Assembly: GCF_001968815.1 (NCBI RefSeq)
Contig: NZ_MIEQ01000078.1
Span: forward strand, 1-64,000
From: Motiliproteus sp. MSK22-1
GTDB taxonomy: Bacteria; Pseudomonadota; Gammaproteobacteria; Pseudomonadales; Balneatricaceae
Length of the DNA: 64,000 nucleotides
Direction of reading: 5' to 3'
Both the position numbers and the translations under genes were made by a program. Below are positions 56,533 through 64,000 of the stretch, piece after piece. How positions within the stretch are numbered: position 1 is the first letter of the stretch; every line of letters begins with the position of its first letter. A model generated the notes under the pieces. It did not search any database, was not told where the DNA came from, and worked only from the letters and a program-made list of their open reading frames with translations.

Positions 56533-57237
56533 TTACGGGGCTTTATCAGTGTAAGCTGTTACTAATTGTTGCCAGTGTTGATCATGATCTTGCTCCGGGA
56601 AAAGCTTATTCAGCGAGCGCTTCAGTCTAGCCAGGTTTCCTTGTTGCCATTGAAGTGCCGGATCTCGCATCCGACAGCGGTCAAAATCGATCAAAAAGAC
56701 TTCATTGGCTTGGTTACAGAGAATATTGCGGATATTAAGGTCCACATGATCAAGTCCAACCTGATGAAAGCGAGCAATTGTGGCTCCAATGCCAGCCCAG
56801 GGCAGCTCCTCTTTGGCTCCAAGCATATCCGCCAGTGAACGCGCTCCTGCCAGGCGTTCTGTGATTAAGTCAGCCCGATAATACAGCCCTTCTCTTATAA
56901 TCTGTCCGGCTAAGGGGCGGGGTACTGGTAAGTTCATATCCAGCAATTGCCGGGTCAGCATTAATTCGGCATAGGCGCGATTATTCTCCAGCCCCGTCCA
57001 CAGGTAACGATCTTGAGAAACCCTGGCTGCCATCCCACCGCGCTTATAGTGTCGCCATACCATTGACCAGCTCTGGTAGCGTAAAAAGTAGCTTTCTCCG
57101 CGCCCAGGAGCGGAGTTCACCTGCTGGCCATGATTGTTCCACCAGTTGAGATCAAACCAGGAAGGAGTAATATGCTCAACCAGTTCGGGAATCACCCAAA
57201 TGGTGGTGTTCCCTTGTTTAAGGTCATGAAATATCAT
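56533..57237 (-). CDS. kdkA: 3-deoxy-D-manno-octulosonic acid (Kdo) kinase
   Basis: This 234-residue protein has the WaaP/KdkA kinase-like fold. The catalytic-loop block VDLNIRNILC, the metal-binding FLIDFDRCR, and the upstream VWRHYKRGGMAARVSQDRYL are the KdkA pattern. KdkA phosphorylates the Kdo residue of the inner core at O-4, as in Haemophilus and Vibrio, where only one Kdo is attached by WaaA. In the loop the usual His-x-Asp is HVDLN, still with the catalytic Asp. It is divergent from the GT9 gene, and the gap between them holds a tandem repeat. Confidence 0.88.
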   Translation of the reverse strand: MIFHDLKQGNTTIWVIPELVEHITPSWFDLNWWNNHGQQVNSAPGRGESYFLRYQSWSMVWRHYKRGGMAARVSQDRYLWTGLENNRAYAELMLTRQLLDMNLPVPRPLAGQIIREGLYYRADLITERLAGARSLADMLGAKEELPWAGIGATIARFHQVGLDHVDLNIRNILCNQANEVFLIDFDRCRMRDPALQWQQGNLARLKRSLNKLFPEQDHDQHWQQLVTAYTDKAP

Positions 57238-57256
57238 CAGAGAGCCTGAGCCGTTT

Positions 57257-57303
57257 TTTAGTACATTTAACTTTTAGTACATTCAACGTTTAGTCAATTC
57301 AAC
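57257..57303. repeat. Three tandem copies of a 16-bp repeat
   Basis: TTTAGTACATTTAACT, TTTAGTACATTCAACG and TTTAGTCAATTCAAC follow directly one after another. They fill nearly the whole 75-base divergent gap between the Kdo kinase and GT9 genes, where both promoters must lie. A change of copy number would alter promoter spacing. Confidence 0.8.
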
Positions 57304-57312
57304 AAAAGAGAT

Positions 57313-58425
57313 TTGGTCCTGAAATCAAACCTGCCACTTAATCAAGTATTGCAACGCCAAGCACCCCGGTCGATCTGTATTTTACGGCTGTCAGCTTTGG
57401 GAGATGTCTGTAACTGTTTACCTGCCATCCGAGCGCTACAACGACAGTGGCCCGATTGTCGCATAACCTGGATTATTGGCAAGGTAGAGAAGCAGTTGCT
57501 TTTGGGACTCGAAGGCGTAGAGCTGATTGCTTATGACAAAAAAACCGGTCTGAAGGGTATTTTCGAGCTTCGTCGTCAGCTGGCCGGGCGAAAGTTTGAT
57601 GTGTTACTGCATATGCAAGCTGCGTTGCGGGCCAGTCTTGTCTCCCTTGCTGTTAAGGCCGACTTGCGATTTGGGTTTGATAAGGAGCGAGCGAAAGATT
57701 ATCAATACCTGTTTACCAATAGGAAGATCGCGGCTCACCCGAAAGCTCATGTGCTGGAGGGGTTTATGGATTTTATCGAGGCACTCGGTGTCAGCAGGCC
57801 TGCATTGACGGGGGACGAGTTGACCTGGAATATGCCCATTCCTGATGAAAGTCGGACTGAAGCGCTCAGCGTGGCTCCGAATCGGCCATTCATGTTAATT
57901 AGTCCTTGTTCCAGTCAACGGGCCAGAAATTTCCGTAATTGGTCACCTGAGGGATACGCTGGATTAATGGATTATGCTTATGACCGTTATGGATTGCATT
58001 CGGTACTCTCTGGTGGAAATACTGAACTGGAACGAGCTTATGGGCGACAGATACAGGGGTTGTGCAGAAGCTCACCGATCAACCTGATCGGGGAAACTTC
58101 GCTTAAAACACTATTAGCCCTGGTGGAACAGGCTCATCTGGTTGTGGCGCCTGATTCGGGACCTATGCATATGGCTACAGCAACCGGGACCCCGGCATTA
58201 GGTCTTTACGCGAGCTCTAATCCTGATCGGACTGGCCCGTATTTAAGTCGACAGTGGGTGGTTAATCGTTATCCTGATCAAGTTCAGAAGCATTTGGGAG
58301 CAGCAGTGGACAAGGTTAGTTGGGGAAAGCGGGTGCGGGATCCGCAGGTGATGCTCAGTATTACTGTCGAAGAGGTCTTTAACATGCTGGACCAACTGAT
58401 CAATGATAATCCGGTGGTGTCCTGA
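57313..58425 (+). CDS. Glycosyltransferase family 9 protein (heptosyltransferase-like)
   Basis: This 370-residue GT-B enzyme has the heptosyltransferase N-terminus SICILRLSALGDVCNCLPAI and a late nucleotide-sugar block VVAPDSGPMHMATATGTP. It should add heptose, or another sugar, to the LPS inner core from ADP-heptose. It does not match WaaC or WaaF clearly, and the residues between (SSQRARNFRNWSPEGYAGL) are specific to a less studied GT9 branch. The start is TTG 57313, with AAAAGAG before it. Its stop overlaps the start of waaA, so the two are co-translated. Confidence 0.86.
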   Translation: MVLKSNLPLNQVLQRQAPRSICILRLSALGDVCNCLPAIRALQRQWPDCRITWIIGKVEKQLLLGLEGVELIAYDKKTGLKGIFELRRQLAGRKFDVLLHMQAALRASLVSLAVKADLRFGFDKERAKDYQYLFTNRKIAAHPKAHVLEGFMDFIEALGVSRPALTGDELTWNMPIPDESRTEALSVAPNRPFMLISPCSSQRARNFRNWSPEGYAGLMDYAYDRYGLHSVLSGGNTELERAYGRQIQGLCRSSPINLIGETSLKTLLALVEQAHLVVAPDSGPMHMATATGTPALGLYASSNPDRTGPYLSRQWVVNRYPDQVQKHLGAAVDKVSWGKRVRDPQVMLSITVEEVFNMLDQLINDNPVVS

Positions 58426-59774
58426 TGAGATTCTTGGGCCGCTCATCGATAGCGCTGATCACAGAGCGCGTCGTCTACCGGTTTTTGCTGTGCCTGTTGA
58501 TACCCCTTGCTCTTTATCTGGCCAAGAGAATCGATCGACAATCGGGTCAGTCTCGTTTTAAAGAGCGTTTTGGTTTTTTCCCGGCTAGCTCATTGGGCGG
58601 GCAAGCGAAGCCTCTATTTTTTTCTAAGCCTCTGTGGATTCACGCGGCTTCAGTGGGTGAAGCCAAGGCGGCAGGCCTGTTGATTGAAGCGCTGAAGTCT
58701 CAGGGCTACGACGGAAGTTTTGTGGTGACGACCACGACTGCAACCGGCGCAGATGCCATTGCACCATTCTTAACTGAAAATGATCAGCAGCTCTATGCTC
58801 CCTATGATCTGCCTATTGTCGTCAGGCGTACGTTGAAACAGATTCGCCCCAGTCTGCTGATTGTTCTCGAGGTCGAGATTTGGCCTACTCTGTGGAGGCA
58901 GTGCCATCAACAGGGGGTCGGTATTGTCATGGCTAATGCACGATTGTCAGAGCGATCCTTAAGACGCTATCAGGGATGGTTTTCTGATTTGTGGGCTCAG
59001 ACGTTGCAGTATGGCTCACTGGTCATGGCGCAAAGTGAAGCGGTTGCGGATCGTTATAAAGCCCTTGGGGTGGCAGAACAACGATTACGTATTACCGGTA
59101 ATCTCAAATTCAGCCAGCAGACTGACAGTTCAATCAGGGATCAGGGAAAGGGGTTACGTAAGCGGCTGGGAGTCTCCCGGCCCGTGTGGCTGGCCGCCAG
59201 CACACATGAGACTGAGGAACAGATTGTTTTGGATTGTCACCGCAAGTTGCTCAGTATCTACCCTGATTTGTTGTTGGTTATTGTTCCACGTCACCCCCAG
59301 CGTTTTGATGAAGTTGCTGAACTCTGTCAGCAAAGTGGCTTGAATTGGAGCCGTCGTAGTGGTGGTGAAGAGACAGTAAAGCCGGAGGTTCAAGTCTACC
59401 TGGGGGATACGCTCGGAGAGTTGCTGCAGTTTTACGCTGCGGTTGATCTGTCCTGGGTTGCCGGAAGCTTTGTAAATGTGGGTGGCCATAATATTCTGGA
59501 GCCTGCCGCCTATGGCTGTCCGATCATAGTGGGTCCGGAGATGCGTAATTTTGCTGATTTTATGGAGGAGTTCCTGGCGCAAAGGGCTGCGCTTCAGGTA
59601 CAGGATTCACAGCAATTGTATCAGGCGGTCCAGCAGATGCTGGAATCCAGCGAACAGCGACTCAGTTATCGGAACAATGCCCAAGCGCTGTTGGTTAAGC
59701 ATCAGCAGGCTGCTTCAAACCAGGCAAGAGAAGTACTCAGGGTGCTGTCGGGTTCTCTGCCTTTCGAACGTTAA
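58425..59774 (+). CDS. waaA: 3-deoxy-D-manno-octulosonic acid transferase
   Basis: This 449-residue GT30 enzyme attaches Kdo from CMP-Kdo to lipid IV-A on the inner membrane. It has a membrane anchor near residues 15-35 (FLLCLLIPLALYLA), then the family blocks IHAASVGEAKAAGLL, TTTTATGADAI and EVEIWPTLW. The C-terminal half shows AASTHETEEQIV, GDTLGELLQFYAAVDLSWVAGS and GGHNILEPAAYGCP. The ATG overlaps the stop of the GT9 gene (TGATG). With the neighbouring Kdo kinase this suggests a single, phosphorylated Kdo, although mono- or bifunctionality cannot be judged from sequence. Confidence 0.95.
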   Translation: MRFLGRSSIALITERVVYRFLLCLLIPLALYLAKRIDRQSGQSRFKERFGFFPASSLGGQAKPLFFSKPLWIHAASVGEAKAAGLLIEALKSQGYDGSFVVTTTTATGADAIAPFLTENDQQLYAPYDLPIVVRRTLKQIRPSLLIVLEVEIWPTLWRQCHQQGVGIVMANARLSERSLRRYQGWFSDLWAQTLQYGSLVMAQSEAVADRYKALGVAEQRLRITGNLKFSQQTDSSIRDQGKGLRKRLGVSRPVWLAASTHETEEQIVLDCHRKLLSIYPDLLLVIVPRHPQRFDEVAELCQQSGLNWSRRSGGEETVKPEVQVYLGDTLGELLQFYAAVDLSWVAGSFVNVGGHNILEPAAYGCPIIVGPEMRNFADFMEEFLAQRAALQVQDSQQLYQAVQQMLESSEQRLSYRNNAQALLVKHQQAASNQAREVLRVLSGSLPFER

Positions 59775-59931
59775 AGCGTCGATTGCTTTATTCAGGTACT
59801 TGTCGGCTATGCTAGAATCCTTTCCCGACGTTGCAATGGGCATTCTGGCTTTTGGTCTTTATTGTCTTGTTATGATTGTTAATTAGCGCTAGTTGTCCAC
59901 CTTCGTGCCGTTTGAAGAGTAATTACACTGA

Positions 59932-61659
59932 ATGGAAAACCGAATAATTCTGTCGCGCCTGTTCTCCTACGTGCGTCCTCATCTGACTAAGTTTATTGCA
60001 GCCATTATCAGCATGGCTGTGGTGGCGATGACTGAACCCAGTGTCGCAGCAATCATGGAACCGATGATCGATGGTACCTTTATCAAGCGTGATCCTGATG
60101 CCATTGTGTTAGTGCCGCTGGTGCTGGTGGGCCTGTTTTTTATTCGCGGGGTTGCCAGGGTGGTGGCGACGCTCTGTATCACTTCGGTGGCGACTCGAGT
60201 GGTGATGCAAATCCGGCTGGATCTTCATCATCATATTCAGCAGCTGCCACAGCAGTTTATGGATGCGAATCCAACCGGCAAGCTTCTGTCCAAAGTTTCC
60301 TATGATGTTGAGCAGTTGTCTTCTACGGCCAGTCACGTCTGGCTGGTTCTGGTGCGGGATACCCTCACTGTTATCGGCTTGCTGGGGTATATGTTTTACC
60401 AGAGCTGGCAGCTGTCTCTGCTGGTCCTGATCACGGTCCCTATCATTGCCGTGATTATCAAACTGGTCAGCACCAAAATGCGCAAGTCCAGCCATGCCTT
60501 GCAACAGGGAATGGGGTCGCTTACCCACCGGCTGGAAGAGGGAATAAAAGGTCATAAACTGATTAAGCTTTACGGTGCAGAGAAACAGGAGTCGGATAAA
60601 TTTCATAAGGTTGTTGATGATTTACGACACAATGCCCTGAAGCTGACCGTTATTGGTGCATCTAACTCCCCGATTGTGCAGTTTGTGATCGCGATAGCCC
60701 TGGCGGCGGTGGTGTATTTTGCCGCTAATCTACAGGGCGATGCTTCTATGTCTGCCGGCGCCTTTACCTCCTTTTTCTTTGCTATGGGGATGTTATTTGC
60801 CCCGTTACGGGCGTTAACGAATGTTGCTGAGCCGTTCCAGAAAGGTATGGCTGCCGCAGAAAGTGTCTTTAGCTTATTGGATGAAAGCCAAGAGCGTAAT
60901 ACCGGTACTAAAGAGATAACCGGTTTCACCGGGGCGGTGGAAATTCGTAATTTGAGCTTCCGCTATTCCAACCAGAAGACGCCTGCGTTAAATGATATTA
61001 ATCTGAGCATCAAACCGGGAGAGAAAGTGGCTCTGGTGGGAGCCTCCGGTAGTGGAAAAACCACACTAACCCAGCTGTTGCCTCGGTTTTATGATCCTCA
61101 ACAGGGACAGATATTGTTTGATGGCGTTGATATTCGGGAGCTGTCTCTGAAGAACCTGCGTGATCAAATTGCCTATGTTGATCAGGAAGTTCTGCTATTT
61201 GATGAGACGGTTGCTGAGAATATCGCCTTTGGTGATCCATCAGGACCTGATCCCAAGAAAGTGCGATTAGCCCTTAAGCAGGCCCACGCGGAAAAATTTG
61301 TCGCCGAGATGGACTGTGGCATTGAATCCCGAATTGGCGAACAGGGCAGCATGCTCTCCGGCGGTCAGCGACAACGATTAGCATTGGCCAGGGCATTTTA
61401 TCGGCAGGCATCATTACTGATACTGGATGAAGCCACCTCGGCTTTGGATAATGAATCCGAGCGTCAAGTGCAGGCCGCGCTGGAAGATATCTGTGTTGAT
61501 CGGACGACCATTATCATTGCCCATCGTCTATCCACCATTGAAAATGCCGATCGGATTGTGGTGATGGATCAAGGGGAAATTCGTGAGATTGGCACCCACC
61601 GGGAGCTGATGGAAAAAGATGGATTCTATCGAGCGCTCTATCAGAAAATGGGCGTGTAG
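59932..61659 (+). CDS. msbA: Lipid A export ATP-binding/permease MsbA
   Basis: This 575-residue half-transporter flips lipid A-core across the inner membrane. Six membrane helices fill residues 15-310. The ATPase domain has Walker A GASGSGKTT (near 378), signature LSGGQRQRLALARAF (near 480), Walker B LLILDEATSALDN and the H-loop IIAHRLSTIENADRI. It is one gene downstream of waaA, as expected for LPS assembly, with a 157-base gap and its own likely promoter. No close N-terminal alternative start is needed. Confidence 0.95.
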   Translation: MENRIILSRLFSYVRPHLTKFIAAIISMAVVAMTEPSVAAIMEPMIDGTFIKRDPDAIVLVPLVLVGLFFIRGVARVVATLCITSVATRVVMQIRLDLHHHIQQLPQQFMDANPTGKLLSKVSYDVEQLSSTASHVWLVLVRDTLTVIGLLGYMFYQSWQLSLLVLITVPIIAVIIKLVSTKMRKSSHALQQGMGSLTHRLEEGIKGHKLIKLYGAEKQESDKFHKVVDDLRHNALKLTVIGASNSPIVQFVIAIALAAVVYFAANLQGDASMSAGAFTSFFFAMGMLFAPLRALTNVAEPFQKGMAAAESVFSLLDESQERNTGTKEITGFTGAVEIRNLSFRYSNQKTPALNDINLSIKPGEKVALVGASGSGKTTLTQLLPRFYDPQQGQILFDGVDIRELSLKNLRDQIAYVDQEVLLFDETVAENIAFGDPSGPDPKKVRLALKQAHAEKFVAEMDCGIESRIGEQGSMLSGGQRQRLALARAFYRQASLLILDEATSALDNESERQVQAALEDICVDRTTIIIAHRLSTIENADRIVVMDQGEIREIGTHRELMEKDGFYRALYQKMGV

Positions 61660-61758
61660 TTCTCTGATAGGCTCATAATAATGTTATCAATATCAGCTAT
61701 TTATACAGTTCGCGATGCTGGCTGTTGATCAACACTAATTCCATAGGGAAAACGGCCT

Positions 61759-62676
61759 ATGAAGAAAGATGAAACTCAGTTCAGTCAATTCCTGACACCC
61801 CGGTATTGGTTATTGTGGATCTGGCTTATCTTTCTTCGTCTGGCGATTCTTTTTCCCTATCGAATTCAGCTTGGCATTGGGCGAATACTGGGTAGAGTCA
61901 TCCATCGAATTGCTCCCGGGAGAGTGTCCGTTGCTCGTATTAATATTCGCCACTGCTACCCTGACAAGAGTGAACAAGCTGTGCGACAGCTGGCACTCCG
62001 GCACTTTGAGTCCATGGGAATCTCCTTTCTGGAAACCGCACTCTGTTGGTGGGCTCCATCGTCCAAGTTAAATCCTTTGTTGACCGAAATAAAAGGCCTG
62101 GAGCATGTCAGGAGGCTTCAACAGGAGGGGCGGGGCATTATTTTGCTAGGCGCTCATTTTACCGATATGGAAATAAGCTTACGGCTATTAAGTCAGCATG
62201 TGGCCTTTGCACCGGTCTATCGGAAAATGAATAACCCGCTGTTAGAGCACTACACTCAGAAAGGTCGCAGTAAGAATACTGCCGGTGCCATCCCCAAAGA
62301 GAATATGAAGCAGACCATTCGCCATCTGCGTAACGGTGGCATTCTCTGGTTTGCTCCTGACCAGCAGCATCAGGGCAGCCATAGTGCGCTGGTTAATTTC
62401 TTTGGCCAACCGGCCCACAGCGCTACTGCCACTTCCGATATTGCGCGGATAAGTCAAGCCGCAGTCGTTCCCTGTTGGTTCAGACGGGATACGGACGGTT
62501 ACCGTTTGGAGTTAAGCGCCCCACTGGATAACTTTCCCACTGATGATGTCGTGGCTGATACTGAGAGATATCACCAGCTTATTGAAGCACAGATAGATAG
62601 GTGCCCGGAACAGTACCTATGGGTACATAAACGTTTTAAGGATGTTCCGGGTTTTAAATACGATAAGGATCGTTGA
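61759..62676 (+). CDS. Lipid A late acyltransferase (LpxL/HtrB family)
   Basis: This 305-residue protein has one N-terminal membrane anchor (LLWIWLIFLRLAILFPY) and the acyltransferase active site GAHFTDMEIS (His-x4-Glu). RGIILLGAHF, a conserved FAPDQQHQGSHSALVNFFGQPAHSA block and a final QYLWVHKRFK are LpxL/LpxM features. It adds a secondary acyl chain to Kdo-lipid IV-A. It could be LpxL, LpxM or LpxP; the family split cannot be read by eye. ATG 61759 lies about 100 bases after msbA on the same strand, so the transcript may be shared. Confidence 0.93.
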   Translation: MKKDETQFSQFLTPRYWLLWIWLIFLRLAILFPYRIQLGIGRILGRVIHRIAPGRVSVARINIRHCYPDKSEQAVRQLALRHFESMGISFLETALCWWAPSSKLNPLLTEIKGLEHVRRLQQEGRGIILLGAHFTDMEISLRLLSQHVAFAPVYRKMNNPLLEHYTQKGRSKNTAGAIPKENMKQTIRHLRNGGILWFAPDQQHQGSHSALVNFFGQPAHSATATSDIARISQAAVVPCWFRRDTDGYRLELSAPLDNFPTDDVVADTERYHQLIEAQIDRCPEQYLWVHKRFKDVPGFKYDKDR

Positions 62677-62687
62677 AGCCTGTTAGT

Positions 62688-62747
62688 CTGAAAACTAAGT
62701 CATGTCGATCTGAAAATTAAGTCATGCTGATCATGAAAATTAATGAG
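62688..62747. repeat. Tandem 22-bp repeat between the acyltransferase and GT2 genes
   Basis: CTGAAAACTAAGTCATGTCGAT and CTGAAAATTAAGTCATGCTGAT lie back to back, followed by a partial third copy (CATGAAAATTAATGAG). The third copy includes the GT2 stop codon at 62740-62742. The unit resembles the other short tandem repeats in this part of the window in style but not in sequence. Confidence 0.75.
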
Positions 62748-63567
62748 TCGACAAACCTTCTTCGCATCGGAACAGCCCCTGTTGCTTGCGTGCCAGCATC
62801 ATCGCGGTTTCATTGCTGGAGTCTATTTCACGGTGGCTGCGGCCATGAAATAGATGGAACATGTTAGCAGCATACTTACAGGATTTAACCTTTAAATTAT
62901 AGGCTCTGAAACGCCATTCCAAATCAGTGTCATCGGCCAGCGAGGTTTGACCATAGCTTTCGTCATAACCGTTCAGGGCGACCATATCCTCCCGGAAACA
63001 AGAGTAATTACAGCCTACGATACTGGGGGATTTGTGCTTGACCAGGCGACTGAACAAATAGCCATCAGAATTCAGGGATATCCCCGCCTCACAATGGCTT
63101 TCCTGACAATCCCTGATAATTAGCGGCAATCGCCAAAGGTAACTTTTCTCGACACTCAAAGCGCTGAGTTGGCCCGATCTGATACGTTGGCTGTATTTGG
63201 GTCCCAGATTGACACGGCGACCTGCCAGAACCGCCCCTTTTTCTGCCAGTTTGACATGACCTTCAACAAACGTGGAATAAGGGACACAGTCGCCGTCAAT
63301 AAATATCAGATAATCCCCGCTACTCTTAAGGATCGCATTATTCATCGATCGGGCCTTACGAATCCCCTGGTCCTCCTGGCAGGTATGTAATACCTTGAGT
63401 CCTTGAACCGAATTGATAAAGGCAGCCATTTCCGGAGCGTTATTATCTTCGGCTACCACCAGTTCGAGATGTTTATAAGTCTGATTCTTCATTGCTTCGA
63501 CGATGAGTTTTAACGCTTCAATGTCTTTGTACACTGCGACGATCACACTGACCTTCAGTTGCTCCAT
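62740..63567 (-). CDS. Glycosyltransferase family 2
   Basis: About 275 residues. A GT-A fold begins VSVIVAVYKDIEALKLIVEA, with the metal-binding FIDGDCVPY (DxD type) and a C-terminal domain with LADDTDLEWRFRAY. The overall pattern is that of GT2 enzymes with a C-terminal Glyco_tranf_7-like part, which add sugars to glycans or LPS. The likely start is ATG 63565-63567, with GAAAG upstream; a TTG at 63577-63579 in the same frame overlaps the stop of the upstream RND gene by 3 bases. The substrate is unknown, although the position next to LPS genes points to a surface glycan. Confidence 0.85.
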   Translation of the reverse strand: MEQLKVSVIVAVYKDIEALKLIVEAMKNQTYKHLELVVAEDNNAPEMAAFINSVQGLKVLHTCQEDQGIRKARSMNNAILKSSGDYLIFIDGDCVPYSTFVEGHVKLAEKGAVLAGRRVNLGPKYSQRIRSGQLSALSVEKSYLWRLPLIIRDCQESHCEAGISLNSDGYLFSRLVKHKSPSIVGCNYSCFREDMVALNGYDESYGQTSLADDTDLEWRFRAYNLKVKSCKYAANMFHLFHGRSHREIDSSNETAMMLARKQQGLFRCEEGLSTH

Positions 63568-63575
63568 GGGCTCTT

Positions 63576-64000
63576 TCAACCTTCTTTCTTTACCTTTTCT
63601 CTGAGAGTTTGCATTGTGACGAACAGTGCTGGAATGAAGAAGATACCGATACAGGTTGCCATCAACATACCGCAGAGAACCACAAAACCGATTGATATGC
63701 GACTGGCTGCACCGGCCCCACTGGCAAACACTAATGGCATAACCCCCAGGATGAAGGAAAATGCTGTCATCAGCACCGCTCGGTAGCGCAAGCTGGCGGC
63801 TTCCGTGGCGGCTTCTATAATCCCTTTACCCTCTTCGCGTAATTGCTTGGCAAATTCTACGATCAGGATCGCGGATTTACTGGCCAGACCAATCAGCATC
63901 ACAATACCAATCTGCGCATAGAGATTGTTGGTCAAGCCGGGTATCAGCCACAGCGGTAGAATCGCGCCCAGTAAGGCAATGGTAATCGACAGCATGACTG
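63576..64000 (-). CDS. RND efflux permease, C-terminal part (5' end outside window)
   Basis: About 140 residues of the C-terminus of an HAE1/AcrB-type RND transporter are visible. Helix IALLGAILPLWLIPG leads to QIGIVMLIGLASKSAILIVEFA, the conserved block before the last helices, then RYRAVLMTAFSFILGVMPLVFASGAGA and a final helix pair. The gene continues beyond position 64000, so its start and membrane fusion partner are not visible. Such pumps expel drugs, dyes or bile salts. The stop is only a few bases from the start of the GT2 gene, suggesting one transcript. Confidence 0.92.
   Translation of the reverse strand, partial: VMLSITIALLGAILPLWLIPGLTNNLYAQIGIVMLIGLASKSAILIVEFAKQLREEGKGIIEAATEAASLRYRAVLMTAFSFILGVMPLVFASGAGAASRISIGFVVLCGMLMATCIGIFFIPALFVTMQTLREKVKKEG

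Overview
The window is chromosomal DNA from a marine-type gammaproteobacterium, most like the Oceanospirillales/Pseudomonadales. The gene content (rep, comM, ubiK, glnK-amtB, ArsJ-type arsenate resistance, ThrB of the APH type, polA next to a DUF2782 gene, argA-argE-pit-DUF47-CYTH, glnE next to ilvE, an LPS core/lipid A block) and the moderate base composition fit that group. The order resembles blocks I recall from Pseudomonas, but no species can be assigned from the sequence alone. Almost all of the window is ordinary chromosome; the only mobile-element trace is at the left edge.

Layout. 1-2.3 kb: a broken IS66 transposase, tRNA-Arg(CCG), a small membrane-protein gene apparently split by a frameshift, one hypothetical gene and a YebG-family gene. 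2.5-12.1 kb: a DMT transporter, Rep helicase, two c-di-GMP proteins (one with a REC domain and a dead GGDEF site, one with a periplasmic sensor and a partner gene), ComM and UbiK. 12.3-15 kb: a nitrogen-control locus with two nearly identical PII genes flanking amtB, a clear sigma-54 promoter and an upstream NtrC-like site. 15.1-20.2 kb: a TauE/YfcA-type permease, a solitary astA, and a three-gene arsenate operon (arsR, GAPDH, arsJ). 20.4-25.4 kb: trmB, ilvD, an IclR regulator, a Crp/Fnr regulator and a DUF2892 membrane protein.

25.9-30.2 kb: an acyl-CoA thioesterase followed by a class II aldolase, a close relative of the autoinducer-2 kinase LsrK, and a cupin. This is the most unusual set in the window, because the rest of the lsr system is absent and the aldolase ends in a degraded Rossmann domain. 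30.3-37.5 kb: uvrD, thrB, a DUF2782 gene, polA, and a terminator-bounded non-coding stretch after polA that is a good candidate for a small RNA. 37.7-45.5 kb: a glycine-zipper protein, a PepSY/response regulator/PhoQ-like kinase operon, and a periplasmic binding protein overlapping a large PAS-GGDEF-EAL protein.

45.6-51.8 kb: argA, argE, a phosphate transporter pair (DUF47 and pit) and a CYTH triphosphatase. 52.0-56.2 kb: glnE and ilvE. 56.5-62.7 kb: LPS inner core and lipid A genes (kdkA-like kinase, GT9, waaA, msbA, lpxL-like). The right edge holds a GT2 gene overlapping the 3' end of an RND efflux permease that runs out of the window.

Nitrogen control is a recurring theme: PII proteins and AmtB sense and import ammonium, and GlnE is the PII-controlled glutamine synthetase adenylyltransferase. 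Arginine metabolism is represented by argA and argE (synthesis) and astA (breakdown). Three c-di-GMP proteins occur within 40 kb, two of them paired with a periplasmic protein gene. Short tandem repeats occupy several intergenic gaps between 51.7 and 62.8 kb.
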